Positions 53,755-62,621 of a stretch of 64,000 bases of DNA are shown piece by piece. The notes below the pieces were generated by a model. That model saw only the letters and a program-made list of their open reading frames with translations, did not search any database and was not told the DNA's origin. Positions within the stretch are counted from its first letter, which is position 1. Every line of letters starts with the position of its first letter. Source of the DNA: Niabella sp. (GTDB lineage Bacteria > Bacteroidota > Bacteroidia > Chitinophagales > Chitinophagaceae); assembly GCA_027493055.1 (NCBI GenBank), contig JAPUDO010000011.1, positions 59,960 to 123,959 on the forward strand, read 5' to 3'. The position numbers and the translations under genes were made by a program.

Positions 53755-54033
53755 ATGAAACCCGTTATCACCATAGAATATTGCCCCAGGTGCAACTGGA
53801 TGTTGCGCGCAGCCTATATGGCGCAGGAATTTCTAAGCACATTTTCCGATCACGTAGAATCCGTATCCCTGAAGCCAGGAGCTGTCAGCGGTGTTTACAG
53901 GATATCTGTCAATGATACAATCATTTTCGACCGGAAAGAAAGCGGAGGCTTTATAGAAGTTAAGGAACTAAAGCAATTGATAAGAGATAAAATAGATCCT
54001 GGAATGAGTTTGGGCCATTCGGACAGGAAGTAA
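53755..54033 (+). CDS. SelT/SelW/SelH-type thioredoxin-like protein
   Basis: A 92-residue Rdx-family protein with the redox motif CPRC in ITIEYCPRCNWMLRAAYMAQ near the N-terminus, and the typical later segments VSLKPGAVSGVYRISVNDT and RKESGGFIEVKELKQLIRD. In selenoprotein W relatives the second position of the motif is selenocysteine; here it is a normal Cys. The function in bacteria is unproven but a thiol-disulfide role is expected. It lies alone between two copies of a long intergenic repeat. Confidence 0.88.
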   Translation: MKPVITIEYCPRCNWMLRAAYMAQEFLSTFSDHVESVSLKPGAVSGVYRISVNDTIIFDRKESGGFIEVKELKQLIRDKIDPGMSLGHSDRK

Positions 54034-54162
54034 GCCAGAGGATGGATGACAGATGACAGGATGGTTGCAGCGATGCTGGTTATCGGGTTGCTGGTTAGAG
54101 TTATGTGTGTGTGTCTAAAATAGGTTCACATTTTTTATAATACCCAATTTTCAATACGCAAT

Positions 54163-54299
54163 AATCCCCGCCTGACCAATCATTTGGGCAGGAATGTTCA
54201 GTTATTGTCTCCGAAACGGATGTCCAATGAATATTGAAAGTTGAGCATTCCCGCCCCCGTCCGTACCGGCACGGGCGGACGTCCGGTCAGGCGGGGATT
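54163..54299. repeat. Inverted-repeat element in the 54-kb spacer
   Basis: AATCCCCGCCTGACC at 54163-54177 is the exact reverse complement of 54285-54299. Inside are GGGCAGGAATG matched loosely by CATTCCCGCC and a GC-rich core (CGTCCGTACCGGCACGGGCG). The whole 137 bases could fold into one long branched hairpin. Confidence 0.65.
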
Positions 54300-54660
54300 G
54301 TTGATTATTATCTGAGTATAGAATTTCTGTACTGTATGGTTGATCGTTCAGATGCTGGATACTGATTGTTGGATACTGGAACTTGGAACCTCAAACTTGA
54401 AACTGTCTAATGTCTTAATACTAACGTCTAAGTACTAATATCTAACTGTCTTCAACTTTAACCTTAATCAAATATATGATATAGAAATTCTGTACTCGTA
54501 CCTTCTGTCTGTCTGAAGCCAGAACCATGTACGATATCAGATGTACGGGGTACGAGCATCCGGCAACCAGTATCCAACAAACTATTAAACCCTGTCAGCC
54601 GGCATTTGTCCTCTTGATAGTCCGAAAGTCCGAAAAAGAAGCCTGCTTTGAGCTTCGGCA

Positions 54661-54805
54661 AAACAGCATTGGTTATTGATTATTCAAGTATAGAATTTCT
54701 GTATTATGTAAAAGCTAAGGGCCGGAAGCGTTGAAGATGCATCCAGCCTTCTGCTTTTTAGCCTTTAGCTTTCATCTCGTACATCGTACACCTAATATCG
54801 TACAG
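54661..54805. repeat. Long intergenic repeat, copy B
   Basis: Second copy of the repeat at 53522-53681, about 15 bases shorter because part of the central CTTTTTGCTTCCGG segment is missing. Same orientation as copy A. Confidence 0.75.
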
Positions 54806-54904
54806 GCACAGCCTGAAACCTGGAGCCGTGTACCAGCAACCAGTATCCAACAAACTTTTAAACCTTTAAACTCTGTCAGCTGTCATCTGTCAACCGTCAT
54901 CTCC

Positions 54905-55627
54905 CTAATCCCCCTTGCTCACGCTGCCTGCCCCGCCGGCTTCAGATGTTACCTGGGGATTGCCTTTATATTTTATGGTGCTGGCCCCGTTAGCTTTAGC
55001 CTTTAAAGCAATGCTGCTAAATACACGTACGGTACTGGCCCCCGAAGCATCTGCATCAGTCTTTTCCGCCATCAGGTTAAAAGCATTAATAGTAGAAGCT
55101 CCCGAAGCATCTGCCTTTACATCGCGGCTTTCCCCATCAGCAGTAAGTGTGCTTGCCCCGCTGGCTTCCAGTTCCACCACAGGAGCCCTTACTGAAACTT
55201 TGCCGCTGGAAGCACCCGAAAGATCAAATTTAATTTTCCTGTCCTGGGTAAACTTTCCCCGTGTTTGCAGCTGTGCTGCGCCAGAAATATCTACCTTATC
55301 CAGCCAGGGCGCTGTAATATATACTTTTACCTCGCCCGTAGCATCAAGGTAGGTATTGTTGATAACGTCCACTTCCAGCTTTTTACCCTCATGCACATTT
55401 ACATCCAGGTATTTAAACAGGTTTTCATCAGTTTCTATTTTCACACTGTAATCTGTTCCCTGCTGAATGTAAACATCCATATTATCCCCAATGTCTATTT
55501 GCGCAAAATCTTTCAGGTTGTATGTTTTGGAAATAACATGTCCGTTGCCTTTAACACGTTTCTGGTCAATAATATTGCAGGAGCTCAAAGCCATCACTGC
55601 AATCAAAAAAACACTTAAATATTTCAT
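54905..55627 (-). CDS. Head-GIN domain lipoprotein
   Basis: A 240-residue lipoprotein (MKYLSVFLIAVMALSSC) with a DUF2807 / head-GIN domain that forms a right-handed beta helix. The body contains repeated (D/G)ASGAST turns: LSGASSGKVSV, EASGASTLTAD, DASGASTINAF, DASGASTVRVF, KANGASTIKY. It begins GNGHVISKTYNLKDFAQIDI, typical for the family. It probably acts at the outer membrane or in the periplasm; the role is unknown. Divergent from guaA. Confidence 0.92.
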   Translation of the reverse strand: MKYLSVFLIAVMALSSCNIIDQKRVKGNGHVISKTYNLKDFAQIDIGDNMDVYIQQGTDYSVKIETDENLFKYLDVNVHEGKKLEVDVINNTYLDATGEVKVYITAPWLDKVDISGAAQLQTRGKFTQDRKIKFDLSGASSGKVSVRAPVVELEASGASTLTADGESRDVKADASGASTINAFNLMAEKTDADASGASTVRVFSSIALKAKANGASTIKYKGNPQVTSEAGGAGSVSKGD

Positions 55628-55711
55628 ACCCCGGTTTTATTTTTTTAAACAATTACTTCCGGACTTTCTGACTTCCGGACTAACTTCAAATTGTATTACC
55701 TTCGCCGCATT

Positions 55712-57247
55712 ATGACGGAAAGAATACTTATTCTCGATTTCGGCTCTCAATATACCCAGCTAATTGCCCGTGCGGTGAGAGAAGCCAGTGTTTACTGCGA
55801 AATTATCCCTTATTCAAAGCCTTTCGAAATTAATAGCAATTTAAAAGGAATTATTCTTTCCGGCTCACCATTTTCGGTGAACGACCCGAATGCTCCTGTT
55901 ATTGACCTAAAAGCCTTAGTAAAAAACCTGCCGGTGCTGGGTATTTGCTATGGTGCGCAGCTTACAGCAAAAACCTTTGGTGGCCGTGTAGAAAAGAGCA
56001 GCAAGAGGGAATATGGCCGCGCTTCCATGCTGGTACAAGATGAAACCGATGTATTAATGCAGGGCGTAAGTTCCAAAAGCCAGGTATGGATGAGCCACGG
56101 CGACAGCATCCTGGAATTGCCCGAAGGATTTGAAGTGCTGGCCACAACCGATAGCATACCGGTAGCGGCTTTCAGGAATAAAAACGATGAAAATGCGCTA
56201 TACGGATTACAGTTTCATCCCGAAGTATATCACAGCACAGAAGGCAAGCATATCCTGAAAAACTTCCTGGTAAATATTTGCGGCTGCAGCCAGGACTGGA
56301 CACCGGCGCACTTTGTTACAGATACCGTGAACGCTTTAAAAGAGCAGATTGGCGATCGCCATGTAATTATGGCTCTGAGCGGTGGGGTAGATAGCACGGT
56401 TGCTGCTACACTCATACATAAAGCCATCGGGGACCGGCTGCATGGCATTTTTGTAGATAACGGCGTATTGCGCAAAAATGAGTTTGAAGAGGTATTAGAA
56501 ATTTATAGCCAGTTAGGCCTGAATGTCAAAGGTGTAAATGCCAGCCAGGTTTTTTATAACGAGCTGAAGAACAATCCTGAACCGGAAGCAAAACGTAAAA
56601 TAATCGGCCGCCTGTTTATTGAAACCTTTCAGCAGGAAGCCAGCCTGTTAAAAGATATTGAGCTTTTAGGTCAGGGAACTATTTATCCTGATGTGATTGA
56701 GAGCGTGTCCGTGCATGGCCCTTCGGTTACCATCAAATCGCACCATAATGTAGGCGGGCTGCCGGCCACTATGAAAATGGAACTGGTAGAGCCGCTCCGG
56801 TATTTGTTTAAAGACGAAGTACGGAAGGTGGGTCGTGAGCTGGGTATCCCGGCTAACCTGATCGACAGGCATCCCTTCCCCGGTCCGGGCCTGGCCATCA
56901 GGATTTTAGGAGAAGTTACAGAAGAAAAGGTAAAATTGCTCCAGGAAGCAGACCATATTTATACTAACGCCTTAAAAGAAACCGGCCTGTATGCAACGGT
57001 TTGGCAGGCAGGCACAATCTTATTACCGGTAAAAAGTGTGGGGGTTATGGGCGATGAACGTACGTACGAATTTACCGTTGCCCTGCGTGCTGTAACCAGT
57101 GTAGATGGAATGACGGCTGATTGGGCCCACCTGCCTTACGATTTTCTGGCTGATGTGAGCAATGAAATAATCAATAACGTAAGAGGTATTAACCGCGTGG
57201 TGTACGATATCAGCAGTAAACCCCCGGCTACCATTGAGTGGGAATAG
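55712..57247 (+). CDS. guaA: GMP synthase (glutamine-hydrolysing)
   Basis: Makes GMP from XMP, ATP and glutamine. About 511 residues from ATG 55712 ([20 protein letters not shown]); the frame opens at a TTG seven codons earlier. The glutaminase domain has the nucleophile Cys in [10 protein letters not shown] and the His/Glu pair in [10 protein letters not shown]. The ATP-pyrophosphatase P-loop is [14 protein letters not shown]. The dimerisation domain ends [10 protein letters not shown] near-match -7 box, TACCTTCG, lies at 55697-55704, again only a few bases from the start codon. Confidence 0.97.
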   Translation: MTERILILDFGSQYTQLIARAVREASVYCEIIPYSKPFEINSNLKGIILSGSPFSVNDPNAPVIDLKALVKNLPVLGICYGAQLTAKTFGGRVEKSSKREYGRASMLVQDETDVLMQGVSSKSQVWMSHGDSILELPEGFEVLATTDSIPVAAFRNKNDENALYGLQFHPEVYHSTEGKHILKNFLVNICGCSQDWTPAHFVTDTVNALKEQIGDRHVIMALSGGVDSTVAATLIHKAIGDRLHGIFVDNGVLRKNEFEEVLEIYSQLGLNVKGVNASQVFYNELKNNPEPEAKRKIIGRLFIETFQQEASLLKDIELLGQGTIYPDVIESVSVHGPSVTIKSHHNVGGLPATMKMELVEPLRYLFKDEVRKVGRELGIPANLIDRHPFPGPGLAIRILGEVTEEKVKLLQEADHIYTNALKETGLYATVWQAGTILLPVKSVGVMGDERTYEFTVALRAVTSVDGMTADWAHLPYDFLADVSNEIINNVRGINRVVYDISSKPPATIEWE

Positions 57248-57276
57248 CGGTTGAACGCCAAAAGCTGGAAGCAGAA

Positions 57277-57323
57277 AGCTAAAAGCATTATGCCTCAAGC
57301 CTTCAGCTTTGTGCTTTTTAGCT
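57277..57323 (+). terminator. Hairpin after guaA
   Basis: AGCTAAAAGCA (57277-57287) pairs with TGCTTTTTAGCT (57312-57323) with one bulged base. It is made of the same AGCTTTTAGC-type words seen in the 53-54 kb spacers, so a dispersed repeat seems to double as the 3' hairpin. Confidence 0.5.
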
Positions 57324-57413
57324 ATGAACCAGTAACTAATTAGGAACAATATTTGCTAAGAATAGTCCATCGTCAGCCAGGCAATGGACTATTGACTTAA
57401 AATACCGAGAATA

Positions 57414-58583
57414 ATGAAACCCTTTTATTTGTTATTGATCTTCTTTTTATGCTTCTCCTCATTAGTACAGGCACAGGGTACCCTATCGGGAGCAAGACAT
57501 AAAATGGCCATTTTTACCCCGCTCTATATTGATGAGGCTTTTGATAATGCAGGCTCTTACCAGTATGCAGGAAAAAATTTTCCCAAACAAACCATCAGTG
57601 GCCTGGAGTTTTATCATGGGGCATCGCTTGCTATAGATTCTCTTAATAAGCAGAACCTTCCGCTGGATGTGTATATATACGATTCCAAATCAGAAAGAGA
57701 AACGCTGGAGCAGCAGTTCAGCAAATGCGCCGCAGACGGGGTAGAGCTGATCATTGCCCACTGTTCCCTGGCCGACCTGACTACACTGGCCCGGCTGGGA
57801 GCCGATAAAAAGATCACGGTAATCAATGCCACCGTTCCCAATGATGCCAATGCTACGGATAATCCCTATTTTGTAGTGATCAACCCCACTATCCAAACGC
57901 AGCTGGAAGGCCTGTATAATTACATGAAAGCCAATTATACCGGCAGGCAGGTAACGGTTATTACCCGCAAGCAGAGCTCTGAAAAATATATCCGGTCTGT
58001 GTTTGAAACGCTCAGTAAACATTACAAAGACTCGGTAAAATTTATATTCAGAGAGGTGAACGATGAAATAGCCTTGAATGCGCTGGGAACTACCACACAG
58101 CCTACCGAGACAGGTTTATTTGTGGTAGGTTCTCTTGATACAGATTTTGGAAGCAAAGTGCTGAAGCAGTTTGCAGCAAGCAGTAAAAATTACGCTTCCT
58201 TAACGGTAATAGGCATGCCCACCTGGGAAAATATAAACATTGCAAAACCAGAGTATAAAGGTGTGGAGATTATTTACAGTATCCCGTTTTATAATCCCAA
58301 AACAGATGCCGCCAGCAGAAGTATCACCGGCTATTACAATAAAAAAATGTATGCGCGTCCCAGCGATTTAGTATTCAGGGCCTACGATCTTACCTGTAGG
58401 TTTGGCAACCTTGTTAATAAATACGGAAAGGGCATCAATAAAAAACTGGAGGGAACGGAGTACCGTACTTTTTTTGATCTTGATATTAAGCCTGTGTACC
58501 AGAATGGTAAGATAAGTCGCTATGAGAACAAAAAATCATACTATCTCACCTATCTGAACGGAGTTTTAAAGGTGGTGAACTAA
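57414..58583 (+). CDS. Periplasmic-binding-protein-like protein
   Basis: A 389-residue exported protein (MKPFYLLLIFFLCFSSLVQAQ) with the type 1 periplasmic-binding fold of amino-acid / branched-chain substrate-binding proteins: KMAIFTPLYIDEAFDNAG, GLEFYHGASLAIDSLNKQ, VELIIAHCSLADLTTLARLG and ATVPNDANATDNPYFVVINP. No ABC permease or ATPase genes are adjacent. In Bacteroidota, stand-alone members of this fold are often fused to or paired with LysM domains in cell-wall contexts. Ligand unknown. Confidence 0.82.
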   Translation: MKPFYLLLIFFLCFSSLVQAQGTLSGARHKMAIFTPLYIDEAFDNAGSYQYAGKNFPKQTISGLEFYHGASLAIDSLNKQNLPLDVYIYDSKSERETLEQQFSKCAADGVELIIAHCSLADLTTLARLGADKKITVINATVPNDANATDNPYFVVINPTIQTQLEGLYNYMKANYTGRQVTVITRKQSSEKYIRSVFETLSKHYKDSVKFIFREVNDEIALNALGTTTQPTETGLFVVGSLDTDFGSKVLKQFAASSKNYASLTVIGMPTWENINIAKPEYKGVEIIYSIPFYNPKTDAASRSITGYYNKKMYARPSDLVFRAYDLTCRFGNLVNKYGKGINKKLEGTEYRTFFDLDIKPVYQNGKISRYENKKSYYLTYLNGVLKVVN

Positions 58584-58677
58584 TTAAAGCATTGTTGCAT
58601 TTAAAGTGAGTAATGAATGATCAGTTGTGCGTATATCTGTAATTACTCACTATTCACTACTCACACCTGACTTAACA

Positions 58678-59274
58678 CTAATTGATCTCAGCTTTCAGAT
58701 CATTCAGCATCATTTTCTGGGAATCAACTATTTTTTGCTGGGCTTCCTGTTTAGCTTTATTGGCAGCAAGCTTTTCCTCCAGCTCTTTTTGCTCTTTTTG
58801 AAGGCTGGCAAGGATTTCTTCTTCTTCTACAAGGAGGGTTTCCTGCTTCCTGATATTCGTAATATTATGGCTTCGCTTTACTTCAGCAGCCATGTTTTCC
58901 AAAAAAGATTTTCCCCTGCTGCCTAACAATTCGGCGCCTTCAATATCACCCGCGCCATGCATTACCATATAAACAGTGGTTTTTTCCTTAGCTGTGGGGT
59001 CTATTTTGAAATAATAATCCAGTTTGCTTTTACTTATTTCAGGGATCACAGCGTTAGGGTAAAGCCGGAAATCTTTATTTAAGCTTCCTGTGAGCTGGTT
59101 ATCAGTAAATTTTGCAACAAAGGCATTCTCTACAATTGGCTGCGGATAATTATATACCATCACTAATGCAGGCTCTTCGGTTTTGCCGTTCTTTACCTTT
59201 CCTTCAAACGCCTGCGCCGAGGCATTCATTGTAATAATTCCCAGTCCTGCAAAAATTGCCAGTTGTTTAAACAT
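58678..59274 (-). CDS. Secreted coiled-coil protein of unknown function
   Basis: A 198-residue protein with a signal peptide (MFKQLAIFAGLGIITMNASAQA). A ~110-residue globular part contains KVKNGKTEEPALVMVYNYPQ and VYMVMHGAGDIEGAELLGS, and the C-terminal 55 residues are strongly charged and predicted coiled coil (EEEEILASLQKEQKELEEKL). I do not recognise a named family. It is convergent with the binding-protein gene; the short spacer contains words such as GTAATTACTCACTATTCACTACTCAC in inverted arrangement, which may act as a terminator. Confidence 0.7.
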   Translation of the reverse strand: MFKQLAIFAGLGIITMNASAQAFEGKVKNGKTEEPALVMVYNYPQPIVENAFVAKFTDNQLTGSLNKDFRLYPNAVIPEISKSKLDYYFKIDPTAKEKTTVYMVMHGAGDIEGAELLGSRGKSFLENMAAEVKRSHNITNIRKQETLLVEEEEILASLQKEQKELEEKLAANKAKQEAQQKIVDSQKMMLNDLKAEIN

Positions 59275-59374
59275 AAAAACGTATTAAGTTAGATGAATGG
59301 ATCCTGCCGCAAAGTTATATTAACTCGGCGTTTTATTTTAAGTACTTTAAATTTGTACGAATAATTTTTTAGTA

Positions 59375-60880
59375 TTGAGCGGAATTAAGAAACTGGCAGG
59401 ACAAACTATTTGGTATGGCGTAAGTTCTATAGCAGCAAGGTTTATCAATTACCTGCTTACACCTTATCTTACCTATAAATTTACTACCGGAGAGTACGGG
59501 CAGATGAGCGTATTATACGCTTTCATTCCTCTTATGAATATCATCTTCACCTATGGAATGGAAACCGGCTTTTTCAGGTTTTCGCAAAGCAGCGATAAGG
59601 AGAAGGTTTATAGCACTACCAGCCTCTCATTAATATATTCCACTGTAATACTTACCCTGCTTTTGATTGCTTTCAACAGGCCGCTATCCCATTTATTAGA
59701 GTTTGGCAATCATCCCGAATACCTGGTGCTGGCAGCAGCCATTATTGCTTTAGATGCGCTCACTACCATACCATTTGCCAAACTGAGGCAGGACGGGCGC
59801 CCCGTAAAATTTGCTTTTGCTAAAATTTTAGGAATTGTAGTAAATATAAGCGCCACTATTTTTTTTCTCAGCATAGGCCCTGACCTGGCAAAAACACATC
59901 CCAATAATATTTTGGGGCATCTCTATAAAGAAAACTGGGCGGTAGGGTATATTTTACTTGCCAACCTGATACAGAACTTTATTGTTTTCCTGGTGCTGTC
60001 TAAAGAATTCTGGGGATTCAGGTTCAGATTTGACAGAGCGCTTTGGCGGGCCATGATGGTGTACAGCCTTCCGCTTATTATTGCAGGGCTGGGTGGTATG
60101 ATCAACGAAACGGCTGACAGAATTATGCTTTTAAAGTGGTGGAAACCTGCTGCAGGCGGTGGTGATGCCGAAGCCCAGGTAGGTATTTATTCAGCATGTT
60201 ATAAGCTGGCCATCCTTATCAGTTTAGGTGTTCAGGCATTCAGAATGGGTGCCGAACCGTTTTTCTTTAAACAATCAACTACAGAGAATGCACCGCGTAC
60301 TTATGCAAGAGTGATGAAATTTTTTGTAATTACCTTATGCCTGATGTTTTTGTTTGTGATGCTGTACCTGGATATCTGGAAGGAGTTTATCCGGAATAAG
60401 GAAATGTGGGTTGGTCTCAAAGTGGTGCCTATTCTACTACTGGCTAATATGTTCCTGGGTATTTATTACAACCTGAGCATCTGGTATAAGCTGGGTAATA
60501 AAACCATTGCCGGGGCTTACATTACATTAATAGGCGCTGCGGTTACCTTACTGATCAATTACATCTTTATTCCGCATTACAGCTATGTAGCCTGTGCCTG
60601 GGCCACTTTTGCCTGTTATGGTATAATGATGGTGGTATCTTATATATGGGGGCAGAAAAATTACCGCATTCCTTATGCCAAAAATAAGCTGATGGCGTAT
60701 ATGGTTATAGCGGTATTATTTTATGTAAGTCATTATTATATTAAAGCACAGTTTCCTGTAACCTGGGTGAATTATGGCGCTGCAACGCTGTTATTCCTGC
60801 TCTACCTGCTGTTTATTCTCAGGATTGAAAAGAAAGAGTTTGCACAAATGCCTGTTATAGGAAGATGGGTTAGCCGGTAA
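59375..60880 (+). CDS. Oligosaccharide flippase (MATE/MOP type)
   Basis: A 501-residue polytopic membrane protein of the polysaccharide-biosynthesis / flippase family, with about 12-14 hydrophobic segments. The opening IKKLAGQTIWYGVSSIAARF and the segment GEYGQMSVLYAFIPLMNIIF are typical. It should flip lipid-linked sugars across the inner membrane. The start is TTG 59375; no in-frame ATG fits. A TAAATTTG -7 box lies at 59348-59355. No glycosyltransferase genes are adjacent, so its pathway partner is elsewhere. Confidence 0.9.
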   Translation: MSGIKKLAGQTIWYGVSSIAARFINYLLTPYLTYKFTTGEYGQMSVLYAFIPLMNIIFTYGMETGFFRFSQSSDKEKVYSTTSLSLIYSTVILTLLLIAFNRPLSHLLEFGNHPEYLVLAAAIIALDALTTIPFAKLRQDGRPVKFAFAKILGIVVNISATIFFLSIGPDLAKTHPNNILGHLYKENWAVGYILLANLIQNFIVFLVLSKEFWGFRFRFDRALWRAMMVYSLPLIIAGLGGMINETADRIMLLKWWKPAAGGGDAEAQVGIYSACYKLAILISLGVQAFRMGAEPFFFKQSTTENAPRTYARVMKFFVITLCLMFLFVMLYLDIWKEFIRNKEMWVGLKVVPILLLANMFLGIYYNLSIWYKLGNKTIAGAYITLIGAAVTLLINYIFIPHYSYVACAWATFACYGIMMVVSYIWGQKNYRIPYAKNKLMAYMVIAVLFYVSHYYIKAQFPVTWVNYGAATLLFLLYLLFILRIEKKEFAQMPVIGRWVSR

Positions 60881-60939
60881 AAAATACCGGCCGGGGCGAA
60901 TAGTGGGACAGTTTTTTTGAAATTGACCTGAAAATTACC

Positions 60940-61410
60940 TTACGATAGCAGGTTTTGTCTCAATAAAAACTCTAATTGTTCGTTGGTGAGCATTAACTTT
61001 TCCGTCAGTACTTCTTTATTTTTGCTGCTGGTGTACAGCTTTAGTGCCTCTTCAATAGTGGCTCTAAGCTCCTCTTCGGACCAGGGCTTTTGAACGTATT
61101 TGTACACTGATCCTTTATTAATAGCGTCTATTACAGCATTGATATCTGTGTAGCCGGTTAATAAAATCCGGGGAACATGAGGGTGATCTTTGATAATGGA
61201 TTCCAGAAACTCTATACCTGTCATTTCAGGCATTCTTTGGTCCGTAATAATAAGATGGATATCGTTTTCCTTCAATATTTTTCTACCCTCATCTGCTGAA
61301 AGAGCGGTAAAAATGTTGTACGATCTCCTGAACACTGCCCTGAATGAGTTAAGGTTATGTATCTCATCATCTACGTATAGAATATTCTTATAAATATTTT
61401 CCTCAATCAT
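60940..61410 (-). CDS. Single-domain response regulator
   Basis: A 156-residue protein starting at ATG 61410 (MIEENIYKNILYVDDEIHNL). It is a CheY-like receiver with acidic Asp14/Asp15, phosphorylation site Asp57 in ITDQRMPEMTG, the conserved Thr in LLTGYTDI and Lys in VQKPWSEEEL. After the receiver there is only a ~40-residue helical tail (LTEKLMLTNEQLEFLLRQN) and no output domain. The pattern DQRMPEMTG is that of the group usually linked to HD-GYP or histidine kinase proteins. It is divergent from the ThiF-like gene and could serve the sensor encoded at 63341. Confidence 0.9.
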   Translation of the reverse strand: MIEENIYKNILYVDDEIHNLNSFRAVFRRSYNIFTALSADEGRKILKENDIHLIITDQRMPEMTGIEFLESIIKDHPHVPRILLTGYTDINAVIDAINKGSVYKYVQKPWSEEELRATIEEALKLYTSSKNKEVLTEKLMLTNEQLEFLLRQNLLS

Positions 61411-61490
61411 AAAAAGCAATTATTGTTAAAATTCTGTCTATATTTATATCCAATAAAATTGTATAAAATACAAAAAAAAAAAATAAATCT

Positions 61491-62612
61491 ATGCGTTTAG
61501 GTTTAAAGGGGCCCACCGAATACTGCAATGAGTATAAACCGGTTTTTTACAGATTGAGAAAAGAAAATGAGCATGAACTGCTCAAAGAGCTTTTATCACA
61601 TGACCCTTTAATACAAATATACGATACTATTAACAGTCAACTCGCTGAACTGTTAAAAATAAATAATCCTCAAAAACAGCTGTCCCCCGATGACATCAAC
61701 AGTAGTATTGCAGCCCAGGAAAAAAACGGGAGTCTGGATCATATAGGTGTTTGGGTGTACTATCCCTGGTCCCGTAAGCTGGTTCATATACTGGATGAGG
61801 AAGATTTCATAAAAGTGAGGACCAGCAGGAACCTGTACAAGATTACCCCTGAGGAACTGGCTGTTTTAAGGAAAAAGAAAATCGGGATCATAGGTTTATC
61901 AGTGGGGCAATCCATTGCGCTGACCATTGCTACCGAAAGAGTATGCGGATCACTGCACCTGGCCGATTTTGATAATATAGAGCTGAGCAATATGAACCGG
62001 CTGAGTTTTACAAATTTGTATAATTTAGGGGCAGCAAAAGTGATTACAACTGCTCAAAAAATTGCCGAATTAGACCCATTCCTGGAAGTTACCTGCTTCA
62101 CAGAAGGTATTCTGGACAGTAATATAGATGAATTTTTAGGGGAAGGGCCTGATAAACTGGATGTATTGGTAGAAGAATGCGATGGCCTGGATGTAAAAAT
62201 ATTGTCGCGGGTAAAAGCAAAGGAAAAGGGTATTCCGGTAGTGATGGATACCAATGATAAGGGAATGCTTGATATTGAACGTTTTGACCTTGAGCCCAAC
62301 CGGCCAATATTACATGGAAGGGTAGCAGAGCTGGAAGCTATGGAAACCCCTGAGTTAATTGAAAAGCTGCAGACCCTGACGCCCGAAGAGAGAATAAGGT
62401 TTGTTACACAGATAATAGGGGTGGAGAATGTTTCGGAAGAAATGATGCATTCACTGATGGAAATAAGAAAGACTATTACGGGCTGGCCGCAATTATCTTC
62501 TGCCGTTACTTTGGGCGCTGCTATGGTTACAGATACTTGCCGGAGAATAGCCCTCGGTAAACTAACAACTTCTGGTAGGCATTTCGTGCATTTTACTGAC
62601 TTATTAAATTAA
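61491..62612 (+). CDS. ThiF/E1-like adenylating enzyme
   Basis: A 373-residue protein. The N-terminal ~120 residues (MRLGLKGPTEYCNEYKPVFY...) are of unknown type. Residues ~120-373 form a ThiF/MoeB/E1 fold with nucleotide site IGIIGLSVGQSIALTIA and the motif ADFDNIELSNMNRLSF, where E1 enzymes bind ATP and Mg. CxxC zinc ligands of ThiF/MoeB are absent. It resembles the adenylating half of Mycobacterium Rv1355c, but the nitroreductase-like second half found there is missing. It could adenylate a carboxylate on a small molecule or peptide. A 12-A run lies at 61472-61483 ahead of the start. The GNAT gene follows after 9 bases. Confidence 0.8.
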   Translation: MRLGLKGPTEYCNEYKPVFYRLRKENEHELLKELLSHDPLIQIYDTINSQLAELLKINNPQKQLSPDDINSSIAAQEKNGSLDHIGVWVYYPWSRKLVHILDEEDFIKVRTSRNLYKITPEELAVLRKKKIGIIGLSVGQSIALTIATERVCGSLHLADFDNIELSNMNRLSFTNLYNLGAAKVITTAQKIAELDPFLEVTCFTEGILDSNIDEFLGEGPDKLDVLVEECDGLDVKILSRVKAKEKGIPVVMDTNDKGMLDIERFDLEPNRPILHGRVAELEAMETPELIEKLQTLTPEERIRFVTQIIGVENVSEEMMHSLMEIRKTITGWPQLSSAVTLGAAMVTDTCRRIALGKLTTSGRHFVHFTDLLN

Positions 62613-62621
62613 TAGCCCGGT

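Larger units (their letters stand above)
54034..54904. other. Large gene-free, repeat-rich spacer
   Basis: No gene is supported in these 871 bases. It contains an inverted-repeat element at 54163-54299 (15-bp perfect ends, AATCCCCGCCTGACC, with internal GC-rich palindromes). The word TATAGAATTTCTGTA or its AGAAATTCT variant occurs at 54317, 54480 and 54690, and at 53553 in the preceding spacer. Copy B of the long repeat is at 54661-54805. Words such as GTACGATGTACGAG, GGAACTTGGAACC and CTGTCATCTGTCAACCGTCATC are tandem-like and low in coding character. Confidence 0.65.

Noticed and set aside
54464-55006. Short frames in the 54-kb spacer
   Set aside because: They consist of translated repeat words and overlap the head-GIN gene on the wrong strand.
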